A DNA stretch of 64,000 bases from Sipunculus nudus (taxonomy: Eukaryota > Annelida > Sipuncula > Golfingiida > Sipunculidae). This document shows positions 1 to 10,787 of this stretch, piece after piece. The stretch spans positions 8,958,664-9,022,663 of the forward strand of contig CM049315.1 of NCBI GenBank assembly GCA_026874595.1, given 5' to 3'. Under the pieces are notes generated by a model. The model saw only the letters and a list, made by a program, of their open reading frames with translations, did not search any database and had not been told where the DNA came from. The position numbers and the translations under genes are program-made. Within the stretch, counting starts at the first letter, position 1; each line of letters opens with the position of its first letter.

Positions 1-1439
1 GGTCAGGAGGTTAAAGGTTGCAGGTCTAAGTTATTTACTCATTGGTTCCCACGAAATTACACCCGGCCTGATGTAAGTGGTTAGTAGTTACCCATCATTT
101 AGAAAGAATCCAGTTGATATGTGGGTAAAAGGCCAAGGTCATAGGTCAGGGACGTTAACAATAACTTATTTTGTAGACCATCTCTATTTTTCTTGTTTTC
201 TTGTATATATAACCATATGGCACTCACAACTGGTACATCTCACTATGTGCCCATAATTGTCAGTGACACTTGTGATATATGACTCCCTTTTGTATCAGCT
301 CATGGAGTGATAAGGGTATATCATTAGTGCATAACAAAAACACTGTTGCCGGAATGCTTTGGCCAGGCATTAAGACTATGAGAGTTAAGTGTTAAGTTTA
401 GCTACTGATTTATAAAATGATGGGAACATTTTGCAGTTTATATCATGGAATCATAGCAATAAACTTAGTTTTCTAGATATCTGAATATTATTATACAAAT
501 CATCAGATATACCAGCAAGTGTTTGTTCTGATATTATGTGGGTCTGTACCTGGATTTAGGATGGCTTTATTTGATTACAAGACTCTTAGTGATGCTTTCT
601 GCATTTCTTTTCTTTTAGGTTTTGCAGTTTACCTACCCTGCTGACCCCATTGAATAGCAAGCTGATAATTAAAACAAATTGGACTTGCACTTTTTACATT
701 TGCATGTTCATAAATCTTATATGAGAGCTCTCCAACCTAATCATGCCTTTTGAATTGTTTTGGGCATTCATAACTGTTACATTCTTTGAAGCAATTGCTA
801 CAAGTTTAGTGTCTTATTGGAGGATGTGTGACTTGTCAGAAAACCATTATGTCTGCCAGGTAGCCATTTTAGAAATCCTTTTGCCAGGACAGTTTCTTTG
901 ATTTTTTTATGATGTTTGGTCCCTTTTAGAGGATGTTTGTTGTTCAATTTCCGACCTGTCAGAAATCCAATATGGCCACCAGGACGCCATCTTTAAATTC
1001 CTTTAGAACATATTATCTCAAGAACTATTATTGTGATTGCAGTGGGATGTATATTAATGTAATCTTGCATTGGGTCAAAGATTTCTTAATAAATATGACC
1101 ATCATTTATGAAAGCTCAGTACAGTTGGCTTGTATTGAATAAAAACTAATATGGAAGCACCCGTTTCACAATAATTCTTGCATGGATTTCCTTGATCTTT
1201 TGCTATATTTTGATCTTATATGTGGCCTGTGTGGTATTCCTTTTGAGACTGACAGGTATCGACCAAGCTGTGGGATTAGTTCCTGATAGCTCAACAACCA
1301 TACATTTTGCCTCAGACCATCATTCACTATGTTTTAACCAGACATATATGATAAGAATTTATGGCCATATAGAAAGTTTAAACAAAATTGGCATATAGGT
1401 TCTGCAACAATTTTACTAGAAGTTGTGAATTGCAGCCCA
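1..1439. other. Non-coding, old repeat remnants
   Basis: No gene seen. Two diverged copies of a roughly 130-bp segment (around 830-890 and 950-1005, sharing a GTCAGAAA...CCAGG...CCATnTT...AAATcCTTT pattern) suggest a decayed tandem repeat. This may be the body of the minus-strand F2 element whose 5' end is at 1493. Confidence 0.4.
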
Positions 1440-1493
1440 TGATGTCGCAGGTCATGCTTGGCAGCTGAGCGTCATGACCCATGGGTCACTTGT
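1440..1493 (-). mobile_element. F2 element 5' terminus (minus strand)
   Basis: The reverse complement reads ACAAGTGACCCATGGGTCAT followed by GACGCTCAGCTG, the same terminus seen at 35131 and 56227. It includes the perfect palindrome TGACCCATGGGTCA. The matching 3' end was not found before the window start, so the element is truncated or extends outside. Confidence 0.6.
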
Positions 1494-1811
1494 TCTATTG
1501 ACAGATTAGGCCAAAGATTATTTAATATGATTTTAATACGTTTGCTAAACCTATAGCGTGCAATGAACAAAAGTATAGTAACTACCCTACAAAACCCACC
1601 GGGAGAAGTGATAAACTAAAGACCAACAAGAAACTTTACTACATTTACACATTAAGCATATCAACTGCGAAACAAGAACACTCCAAACGCGAACACAAAT
1701 GCCTCAGTGGAACTTTTACTATGTGTTCTTTCTCATTGCTTAGTTTACCTAATCTCGATATGCGTGTTCTTGCAACTGAGTGTTTTAGGGTTTTAAAGTG
1801 GATACTGTTAT

Positions 1812-1816
1812 AGTGG

Positions 1817-1891
<75 letters not shown>
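1812..1891. repeat. (TA)n microsatellite
   Basis: About 70-80 bp of nearly uninterrupted TA dinucleotide. Confidence 0.95.
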
Positions 1892-1894
<3 letters not shown>

Positions 1895-2198
1895 CCCTTA
1901 TTTGGTCATGAAATTAAGCTAAGAATATGATTTGATCATCCTTATATAACTTTATATACATTCTTAAGAAATATTAGTAGGACGTATATATGTCATACTT
2001 TTTTTTCAGAAAATTGGAATAATTTATCTAAACTGACCTATCAATGTTTATATGACGGTAGTCCGAATTATTTATTATAGTAAATATGGAAACGAGTACT
2101 GGGAATTAATTCCTTATAATGAAACATCATCCTGCATCCTAAATCATTCCTTCTTGGATTTTTGTACCCGTGTTCCGATCACCTGGTGAATTTAACAG

Positions 2199-3343
2199 CA
2201 AGGCTGCGCGATATTATCGTTATATCGGTATTCCGCGATACGGTAATACGCATATTGCGTATTGCGAAACAGTTTTCAATATCTATATTTAAAACAGATT
2301 TTTAAAGTATAAAATCAACGTTTTCGTTGCAACTTTAGACATTTAAATGTTCGTGGAATAATAGCAGGCTTAATTTGAAAGAGTTTACTGTGTCTTTAGA
2401 CGTTTAGTAGGGAATTTTCAAGTAGGCATGATTTACCAGGGAATATGCTCGTCTGCTCGAAGGCTTATTTATATACGAGAAATATTTAAATATGCAAAAA
2501 GAAAAAAATGCTGAACACGGTAATAATAAATAATCGTTCATTAATATTCTCTCCTCACATCTTATGATAACTGCATGAACCGGCTTCTGTGGCTCAAGGT
2601 TAGAGCACAGTCTCAAAGCCGGGAGATGGTGAGTTCAATTCTCAGCCGAGGCCGTGAGATTTTTCACGGTCGGCTCCAACCCAGTATGAGCGCTCTGCAG
2701 GCTTAATGGGAAAGCGTACCCAACGGCCGTGTTTCACTCACAAACGAGTGCGCCTTGCGGTATTGACCTAGCAATCCGGAAGATTACACACTAGGTCCCG
2801 TAGGTGCAGCATTCACCGGGCATGGTTAACACCAGAATATAAAATGAGAGGAAGCGTGTGATACTGTCCTGTCAAGTAGAACGAAACTGGAATGGAATTC
2901 TACAGATGTACTTATACTTAGTTAAGCCAGCATTAAAAAATGCAACCCTACTATGTGGCATCTATCCCTCTCTGTGCTAAACCGCAATGCAGAATTCTCC
3001 AAATGCCAAGTTATTTGCACATCTAAGGCCTAAAGAAGACTTTTAAATGTTTCTTTGGGCACTGTCAGCAGTACATAACTAAGTAATGTTGCCATATTTC
3101 CTGTTTGAAATAAAATGATCTACATAAACTTTTATTGTGTCATTATATTTAATATGATAAAGAATTGTTTATAAATACAATGATATTAATAATATATATA
3201 TCTATATATATAAATACACACACAGAAAACACTTATTTCCTTTTAAATTAATACAATTAAAATAATGCAATACGTATGCGCAATACGCCACCAAATGTTG
3301 CAGTTTATTGCGATACGAACTTTGAAGGCGATACCAAGCCCTA
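2199..3343. mobile_element. hAT-like MITE, interrupted by a SINE
   Basis: The left end is CAAGGCTGCGCGATAT. The right end, reverse complemented, is TAGGGCTTGGTATCGC, and both resemble the TAGGGCTGGGCGATAT terminus of animal hAT-type MITEs. Flanks TTTAACAG and TTTAGAAG match at six of eight positions, fitting an old 8-bp target duplication. The interior has repeated CGATA/TATCG words and no transposase. A tRNA-derived SINE lies at 2578-2845. Confidence 0.55.
2578..2845 (+). mobile_element. tRNA-derived SINE, plus strand
   Basis: The head CCGGCTTCTGTGGCTCAAGG is followed by GGTTAGAGCAC (A-box-like) and GTGAGTTCAATTCTC (B-box-like). A shared body (TTTTTCACGGTCGGC and CTCTGCAGGCTTAATGGGAA) is also present in the antisense copy at 50521-50802. 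It ends near ACACCAGAATATAAAA. This is a SINE, not a functional tRNA gene, because the cloverleaf arms do not pair fully. Confidence 0.8.
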
Positions 3344-3596
3344 TTTAGAAGTACTAACGCTGCATTTTATTAATTACAAATTTTATTAACATTGCACGTA
3401 TTAAAACCATAACGTCACATTATATTCTAAAATATAAATGCTCATATATATTTTAACAATAGGTCCAGTTCAAAACCTTTTTGACATATTTACGGCTTTA
3501 AATTAAAAAAGTGACGTGACGATTAAAAATCAGTAGCGTCTGTGTGTTTGCGTACGACTCAGGAGGATTGTCTCTGAGATGCGTTTTGCCATGTGC

Positions 3597-3610
3597 ACAG
3601 TAGATGGCGC
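3597..3610 (+). promoter_or_regulatory. CTCF-like motif upstream of the orphan gene
   Basis: ACAGTAGATGGCGC matches the animal CTCF consensus CCASYAGRKGGCRS at 13 of 14 positions and lies 66 nt upstream of the orphan gene ATG. Only the motif is seen; occupancy is inference. Confidence 0.3.
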
Positions 3611-3675
3611 TCATACCCGGCAGCCTGTAACAGGCCCTCATTGTACTGGTTTACGTTTAACCAAAAGTTTTAAAT

Positions 3676-3785
3676 ATGGATGGCAGCACGATACGTCTGA
3701 TCCTCTTGGCGGCTGCCGTGTTCTGGCCACATCATAATAAAGATAACAAGTTTATCAGACAAAAGCGGAGTTCTCTGGAACCAAG
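3676..3785 (+). CDS. Orphan gene exon 1: signal-peptide-like start
   Basis: The exon opens with ATG at 3676 and encodes 36 codons plus two bases. Residues 6-17 are hydrophobic, followed by HHNKDNKF and the basic site RQKR. It ends CCAAG|GTAAGG, a strong donor, and its two-base overhang AG combines with the A that opens exon 2 to make Arg37. A real transcription start cannot be placed by eye. The exon call rests on hydrophobic composition, donor quality and phase agreement with exon 2. Confidence 0.68.
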
Positions 3786-6700
3786 GTAAGGAGATATATT
3801 TTTGATAGCGAAGAAACCTGTTCACTTAACCATAGGTTGAGTATTTTGTATGTTAAAAGTAGCTGAAAAATTATCAGTGTCATTGCTTTCTTTCATTCTG
3901 TGTATATTCATAGACACATATGAAGAGTAAAGTATGCAGCAGGGGTGAGGGATTTATACAGGAGGGGTGCGGGATTTATACAGCAGGGGGGCGGGATTTA
4001 TACAGGAGGGGTGAGGGATTTATACAGGAGGGGTGAGGGATTTATACAGGAGGGGGGGGGGGGGGTGAGGGATTATCACAACTCGCACTGAGGTGCTAAT
4101 CTGTATTGTCAGCAATTAACTTGTGTTCTGGTAGCAACATTTAAACGATAGTACGAGAAATGGAAATACATATCAAAACTTTTTTTTTTCTGTTGGATAA
4201 GTTTCAGCAAAATTATTGCTTATCGTGCTTTAATTAAGGCCTAACTGCCAGTAGACCCTACATTGTAGTACGCCGATGGGGAAAGCTATACCTGTTTTTG
4301 TTCACGCCCTCCCCGTGCACTAATAGACTCAGGCTTAATAGATTACTCAGTTAAAACCATATCTAATGCATGTGTATGCAGGTTAGATAAGGGTATACCT
4401 TAGGAACATTAAATGACAGACGGAAAATAATTGTTTTCGAGAATTATTCAGGTCGTATTGGCAAAAAATAAAATAATCAATCATTGATTTTCCCCATGTG
4501 TCAGTCATATATTTTGCAGTGGATCATGAAACTGAAATAAAAATGCAGTAAAATCAGTAAAATCTATACCTTTCATCAAATAAAATTTGGATAGAACCAG
4601 TGTAACATCACTTACACTCTTTAATGCTATTATATTATTGGTTCATTTTTAGTACAATTCATACATGTATAACATGAGCCCCATAACCCTTTTGTCCCCA
4701 GTTATATTAAGGAACTCCTCAACGCTTAGACTGCAGAAACCCCTCCTTCACTATACACCCCGTAGCTAAACAGCTGTAATGTCACTTCTGACAATGCCAA
4801 CTATTTACAGACCATAAAATATATTGTTTTTGTTTTATAAAAGAAAATCTTTCTATCAAGATTAAACCCTGATGTATTATTTTAAGGTTATGCAAGGTGA
4901 ATGTTGGGTAGTTGGACATTAATGAACATTTAAAACAACTGTTAAAATATTTAATGTGTGCAGCTGAATCTTGTTGTGAAACCTTTGTAATATCGGTAAT
5001 AATAATTATATTCTTCACTTAACATAAATAAAAGTAACATATGAAATACACGTTTTGCTTGCTGTATGGATTCACTGTGTAAATACATGTATCTGAGAGG
5101 GACCGTACTATCTAAATGCGTTGATTCGCAGTATACATGACAGGGACCGGAGGAAGCAGATCCATGGGGGGGGGGGGGGGGGGGGGGGTTCCAGGGTGTC
5201 CGGAATTTTCAAGCCCCGCAACCTTTTATTAAGGGTTTCAGACCAATTTATGAGACCTGGACACCCCCCCCCACCCCCACCCCCACCCCTTCTTTTGTTC
5301 AGGAACTGGGGACCTTTTTTTGTAAGGTTTTGTCATAAGTCCTCTTATGTTGGATTCCTCCTTTCCTAAATCCTGGATCCGCCCCTGTTTAATCGGCTCC
5401 ATATCGATACGATCAAGCCCTGTTAATTATACATCCGTGTTCACCAGATATCAGTGGTACACATCTGAGCGTTTGATCAACAGAGTTTCTATTTCACAAA
5501 AACAACCCCCATGTAATACACCCAGCTCATTGTTCCTGTGAGATGGATTATTACAGATAACACGAGGATGACGCGACCTATATGATGCGAAGCTATAAGC
5601 AGCATGTCACCTTATCACCTATAATATATAAATATATATTATTAAACAGGCCGCTTGTTGTTTCTTTCCCCTCTCACATGCAGTCACATCACAAATGCAT
5701 GCGCACAAATGCATGGTATCTGCGCAAATGAAGAGAAATCCTGTAATAATAATAATCATCATCATCATAATAATCATGTAATCACTATCATCATCATCAC
5801 CATCATGACAATAATAGTAATAACCATAATAATAATTATATTAATAATAATGATAATAACAACAATAATGATAATGATAATAATAATAATGATAATAATG
5901 ATCATTTGTTCATAAATGCTTTGGAATAACTTGGTGAACATAATTTGGTGAAATTCAAACTTTGTCTTGTTCTATTTTATCTACAAGAGATCATGAATTA
6001 GGTATAATATTCGCTAGCATACATTATTACGTTCTTACAATACGTGTTGAAATCCTATAAGTTTGCAAGTCACTGTTGCCGAACAATGTGAGTACTATAA
6101 TGGGGCCTGGTTCTGATACCATTTTTTAATCATATATAACTTGTAGTATAACCGTCATAATTTTAAGACTGCGATACATTTCAAATTAGCTGATGTGTTT
6201 TAATATACATAGACCACAACAATGATTATGCTGTCTTACACGGTCCTGCATATATGTCACAGTGACGTGGCCGGATATCGGGACACATAGCCATTTGATG
6301 TCATAGTTAATGCCTTATGAATATTCATGAACGTGTATTAAATAGCGCTTGTACTTGGTTCATTTAAAAACTGAATCTTTAATATTGTTTTCATCCTCAT
6401 CATGAAAATGAATATGTTATGAACCTATGAATGATAAAATTTTTAAAAAATTTAGGACAAGTTAACAATAAAATAATTAATACAAAATAAGTTAGTTCAG
6501 TGGTATTTCAATAGAAATGATAAATGTAATACTTGATGAAACTCGATATAATGTATAAAAAGAACATGAACATGTAATTTACAAATTACATCGACCCCAT
6601 CCTCTCGAACTGTGTCGCTTTGACAATAACATTAATCTTAGTTCCCATTTTTACCTCCAGCTAGGTGCCCCAATCATTTTATACACGAATAAAAAATAGA

Positions 6701-9700
6701 TTTCTTCATTCCTGGACGACTTAATTTGTTTAAACAAAATCTGAAAATCTATAGGGAGGTTAGACATCGGGATTTGGTGAATACATGTATGTCCTTCGCA
6801 GATCAAATCATTATTAACTAATTATTATTATTAATAGCATATATTTATTTTATATTCTATCTGCAAAAGTACTGTTAAATTTTTTTAAAAAAATTCGGAA
6901 ATATGCACCCACAATTGCTATTGTTTTATGGAATTCTTTATGGAATATTACAGCAATGGTTATATTTAATTGCAGAAATACACAGAGGGGCCACTGTTGG
7001 CAAGCATACGGAATACCGGCGCCCAAAAACAAGTGTGATGCTCCATTATATACCCAAAGTTTTGCTAGATCGGAGCGCACGGTAAAAGATCAAATTACTT
7101 CGAATACCCTTCATTATTTCACTAAGGGTTGGAACTTTAATATTAATATGGACACGTGTGCAGCTTTAATGTCAAGGCAGATAAAGATGTTGACCAACAA
7201 TAAACAGAAAAATTCATTGACTCAGCACTACTGTAATGCTTTTAAAATGTCTGTACGTCATGGAATTTGTCCGAACATTTCCGTTGTAAAAAAAGACACC
7301 GTGACTTTGGGAGGATTCTCCAAAAGCTCTCTGTTCTCCAAATTTGGCGTCAAGATGAAAAGTCTACCTGTACGGGTGAAAGTAGACGAAAATAAAGGAC
7401 GGTTGTATAAGGCAATCAACTATGATAATTATAGTTATCATTATAAAACTGCCCGTTGTAAAGCGAAAAACACCATTCACAATTTAGGAAGTACAAAGCA
7501 AACGCTACATAATGTCATTTCCGAAATGAAACAATTCGCCAAAATTAAAGTAAGTATAAAACAGAAGAAACCGCAGGTACTCAATCGTCTAGACGCCAGA
7601 AATGAACGAATCCAACAAATACCAGGGGGTGCCACTATCTGGAGAGCTTTAAATCATTCGGCACACGTGTTTGCAGCAGTGAGCGGCTGTCACTTGCCTC
7701 TGTTCTCGGCGTTTTTTGGTGATGGCCATTGGATTAAAGACTGCAATGACGTGAAAATCCCCTGGTCCCAAATGTGGAAAGAAATATTTAACAAAACATG
7801 GACCAGTTTTACGGCATTGTCCGATGTTTTCTTTTCCAATCATACTTTCGTACATCATACATACCATAAAGAGCACCTCTGGGACAATTTCAGTAAACTA
7901 ATCAGGTCAGATGTTCGGGAGGCCCAAGATATTAAGCACAGCAAGGAAAATCCTGTTTGTATAGACAGTGTCGCCATCTGGAGGATCTTTAATGATTCAG
8001 CCCACCTGTTGGCAGCTGTGACCGGCTGCCACCTGCCGTTGATGTCAAAATTTTTCAGAGACGGTCACTGGATTCGAGACTGCAAGCAGCTGCAGACGGA
8101 ACTTGCTTCCGTTTACACTGGCCTCATGTTAAAAATAAACCGTTATGGCCAAGTACTTCATCAGGTGTTTACTGGAAGAAAAGATATTAACGATATATTC
8201 TCATGTGTGCATCATTTAAATATTTATACAAGAACACAATGTGAAAATCTACTGGAGCATCTTGCCAGTCCGGAATGTTATCCGTTATTCAAAGGTATTG
8301 GAAATTTTGCCCGAGATTGCGCACTCGAACAGTGGCTCAATTTTGTCTCGGGTCCTGAAAAGGTGGAATTTGAAAAGAGTTTGAATAAAATACAGCAAAA
8401 TACCCTATCAATCTGGCGCATGGCGTCTGGTGCCTTTTGTGAACTAGCCAGCTTTATTCTAAGTGTGATTGATATTATATACGCGAAAATCAAATGCATA
8501 CTTGCCTCCTTAAATGCAGTACTTCCAAGAGAAACGGGTTCATACTTAACTCGTACTATCAGTTTCATCGGAAAGCATCACTCTGATTATCAAAGTGAGC
8601 ACTGGATAAATTTTGTTAAACAAGATAAATTCATTCATAAGCAGATAAACTTACTCAAAAGCAATGTTCAGTTATGCAGTATCTGCCTCAGCGGTGCGAG
8701 CCAGGTAGAGGATTATGTTAATGAGGCAGCCTGTATTGAGCTACTTGCTGTTGTAGAACCTTTGTTTAAGATGGTAGTTACCATAGTGATGTTTTGGCGC
8801 ATGCGCAACACGTTTCGATCCACAGGTAAGAATTATAATCAGAAGACATGAAGATTTCCCTTATATATAGCCATTATAATTCTAATATCTGTTATAATCT
8901 TAAATATACCTATTAGGTCGTCCCCCTATGTATTTACAAACCCTTACCATTACACTTTGTGTAGAGTTAAGGTAATCATACACTGAATGACTATTGAATG
9001 TTAATAAATTTAAATGTACCAGCTTTTGCTGATCAAGTAAATTAAAAGTTTTAAAATAGACTGGTTCTCGTGGTGTATTCGTTCTTCCTATCCGGGAAGA
9101 GAACTAAGGACCCATTAGTCTCGACGCTCAGCTGAATTTGTCTATAAGGATAGGTTTATGAGCTTTTTCAAAATATGGGTCCTGTGATCAGTTTGAGACC
9201 AACCTGTTTGGCCAAACGGGAGTTGTCATCCATATACTAATTTGTAAACGGGTGGACCCTGTGACCTTTACCTTTGACCCAGTGACCCCAAAATTAAAAG
9301 AAAACTTCCCCTATTTGCAGGGGTGCCAAATGTTAAAGAGGGAAATTTTGCAATGAAAAGTTTGGCTTAAAATGCATCCACAATATTTCTTAAGTAGTGG
9401 GCTCTATGACCTTGACCATTGATCTCGTGACTCTGAATTCAACAGAATTCTTACTTTATTTGTGGGCCATAGGTAAGTCGAGTTTAAAACCCAATATGTC
9501 AATTAAAACTTGAGTTATCGTCCGGAAACAAATATGTGGACAGATGGCCCCCACGTCCATGAGCTTTGTCAATGTGAACCCAAAATCAATCGGATTCTTT
9601 CCCTATTGGTAGGCCAGCTATATGTGGAAGATGGAAGGTTTTTGATGATAAGTTTGGCTAAAATGCATCCACAATCTTTCTAAATATTTAGGTCCTGTGA

Positions 9701-10787
9701 CCTTGACCTTTGACCTCATGACACCAAAAGCAACAGAGTTCTTGCGTTAGAGGTTGGCCATGTACAAGTCAAGTTTGAAATCCATATGTCAATCCAAACT
9801 GGAGTTATCATCAGGAAACTAATTTGACGGACATACAGGAAGACGAACAGACGGACGGACAGAATATAGGCCATCCGCTTATTCAAAGGGGGGGGGACTA
9901 ATAAACACAGAGAGGTTTCAGGATACAGGTGAAACCACAGTTGTGAATCTGACAGTATCTATATTATTTGGCAGTTTCCAAAATAAAGGAGAAAATGCAT
10001 GAAAATAGAAAAAAAGGTAGCGCCACCAGTCTTCAGGAACTAAAGAAACAAATCATAATCAATAAACAAACACACTGGGTTTCAGGACACTGGATTAAAC
10101 CACAGCTGAGAAACTGACATAACTGCTGTCACTTGATGGCCTCAAAAACAGAAAAAAATTGGTAGAAATTAGAAAATATATAGGAGGCGCTACCAGTTTG
10201 TCGGGAAGTAACAAAACTGGTCATGGTCAATATTCAAGGCAAGATTCATGGTAATCCATGCATAATTCATTAATTATCAAGATACTGTAGGTTTTGTATA
10301 AAAGTTTTAATTATTCTGGGGGGGGGGGGGGGTTACTTACGAGCCCATTAGCTCGGAAAGTATAGGTCGCAGTGACCTTATTTCAGGTTCCAAGATTTTC
10401 TATAAACTAACCTGTATATTTAGTAACAAGTTTCTATGGTTAGCGGTTATGATTTGTGCCCTGCTAACGGACGGACGACGGACAAAGCGCCATTCCTATA
10501 CCACAGTTTTGATATCAGTCAGCTGAGCTAAAGTAGGGACAGGAAGCCCTTCCAATTTGGTACCTGGTACCTTATTGTCTTTAACGTATGATAACGGAAT
10601 ATGATTAGAAAAACATTGCTTATAAAGAGCAACCTAATATTATTAATCATTAATGCTACAATTATTGGGAGGCGACATGATGGCTTGAAATTTGAAGTAT
10701 ATTTATTTTCTTCCAGTGGCCGTGGTAAAAAGACTGTTGTGGTGTGTAGCCCTGCCGCTAGGGGTCAGCTACTGTTTACTTGACTGA
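3676..10787 (+). CDS. Orphan secreted/membrane protein gene, three exons (whole gene)
   Basis: I do not recognise this family. Exons 3676-3785, 6976-8825 and 10717-10787 join with matching phases (AG|A, then G|TG) into 676 codons plus stop. Seen in the protein: a hydrophobic stretch at residues 6-17 (IRLILLAAAVFW) like a signal peptide or N-terminal anchor; RQKR at 28-31, like a proprotein-convertase site; a lysine-rich region at about 40-250; two copies of a 38-residue module (256-293 and 369-406, 26 of 38 identical) and a weaker IWR-containing copy near 514; and hydrophobic segments at about 524-540, 621-644 and 660-675. Six N-x-S/T sequons fit the secretory pathway. The start is the first ATG, in context aaatATGg, before a good donor. 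Exon 2 could also end unspliced at a TGA at 8849-8851. Inference: extracellular or membrane-bound, role unknown. The 1.85 kb open frame in AT-rich DNA and the phase-matched splice sites make a real gene likely. Confidence 0.75.
3945..4070. repeat. G-rich 24-bp minisatellite
   Basis: Five to six copies of a unit like AGGGGTGAGGGATTTATACA, ending in a run of about 13 G. Repeated GGGG blocks give it G-quadruplex potential. Confidence 0.85.
5141..5387. mobile_element. MITE with internal G-run and C-run
   Basis: The right end CCTGGATCCGCCCCTG and diverged left end CAGGGACCGGAGG suggest terminal inverted repeats of the CAGGGGCGGATCC type. Near the left end is a run of more than 20 G and in the middle C-rich (CCCCA)n. 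The 19348-19570 copy shares the order G-run, TTTCAGACCAATTT, C-run, TTTTGTCAT and GATCCGCC. Confidence 0.6.
5735..5912. repeat. AAT/ATC trinucleotide array
   Basis: Imperfect trinucleotide repeat (AAT, ATC, ATG, ATA) about 180 bp long. Confidence 0.9.
6976..8825 (+). CDS. Orphan gene exon 2: main body with duplicated module
   Basis: This 1850-bp exon is fully open. It starts after the acceptor tttaattgcag at 6975 and ends CACAG|GTAAGAAT. It encodes residues 37 to the first base of codon 654: a lysine/histidine-rich N-terminal part, module 1 at residues 256-293, module 2 at 369-406, a Cys-containing region with QWLNFV and HWINFV echoes, and a hydrophobic stretch before the donor. Each module has two cysteines 18 residues apart (275/293 and 388/406) and an N-glycosylation sequon at the same position (NHSAH, NDSAH). 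Without splicing the frame stops at 8849-8851 after eight more codons. Confidence 0.82.
8826..10716 (+). other. Orphan gene intron 2
   Basis: GTAAGA...TTCCAG, 1.9 kb, mostly filled by the composite F2/F3 element at 9104-10531. AATAAA at 9003 could serve an unspliced transcript that stops at 8851. Confidence 0.5.
9104..10531 (+). mobile_element. Composite F2/F3 element, copy 1
   Basis: Begins with an F2-like end (GACGCTCAGCTGAATTT at 9123). It continues with the F3 body, which repeats TGACCTTGACC-type phrases and ATGCATCCACAA about every 300 bp, then an ACGG-rich stretch (9838-9870), an F3-like end (GGGACTAATAA), another segment, and an F2 3' end AGTCAGCTGAGCTAA. The same order recurs at 42905-44187. 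No transposase. Confidence 0.65.
10717..10787 (+). CDS. Orphan gene exon 3: hydrophobic C-terminal tail
   Basis: A pyrimidine-rich acceptor (tttattttcttccag) precedes 71 coding bases. They continue the frame from exon 2 with Val654 at the junction and end with TGA at 10785-10787. The tail (RLLWCVALPLGVSYCLLD) is mostly hydrophobic and could be a membrane anchor. A possible polyadenylation signal AATAAA lies at 11291. The exon is short, so the call depends on the donor-acceptor phase match. Confidence 0.55.

Larger units (their letters stand above)
3786..6975 (+). other. Orphan gene intron 1
   Basis: A 3.2 kb intron, GTAAGG...TTGCAG. Contains a G-rich minisatellite, a G-run/C-run MITE and a trinucleotide array, listed separately. 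No other coding sequence seen. Confidence 0.6.

Noticed and set aside
2578-2650. tRNA gene candidate
   Set aside because: A- and B-box-like sequences are present, but the stems do not form a full cloverleaf and the sequence continues into a SINE body shared with 50521-50802.
6903-7085. Alternative start frame overlapping exon 2
   Set aside because: A different frame that stops early; the exon 2 frame is supported by length, the repeat module and the phase match to exon 1.
8278-8568. 96-codon minus-strand open frame
   Set aside because: Shadow of the orphan gene's exon 2 with no features of its own.
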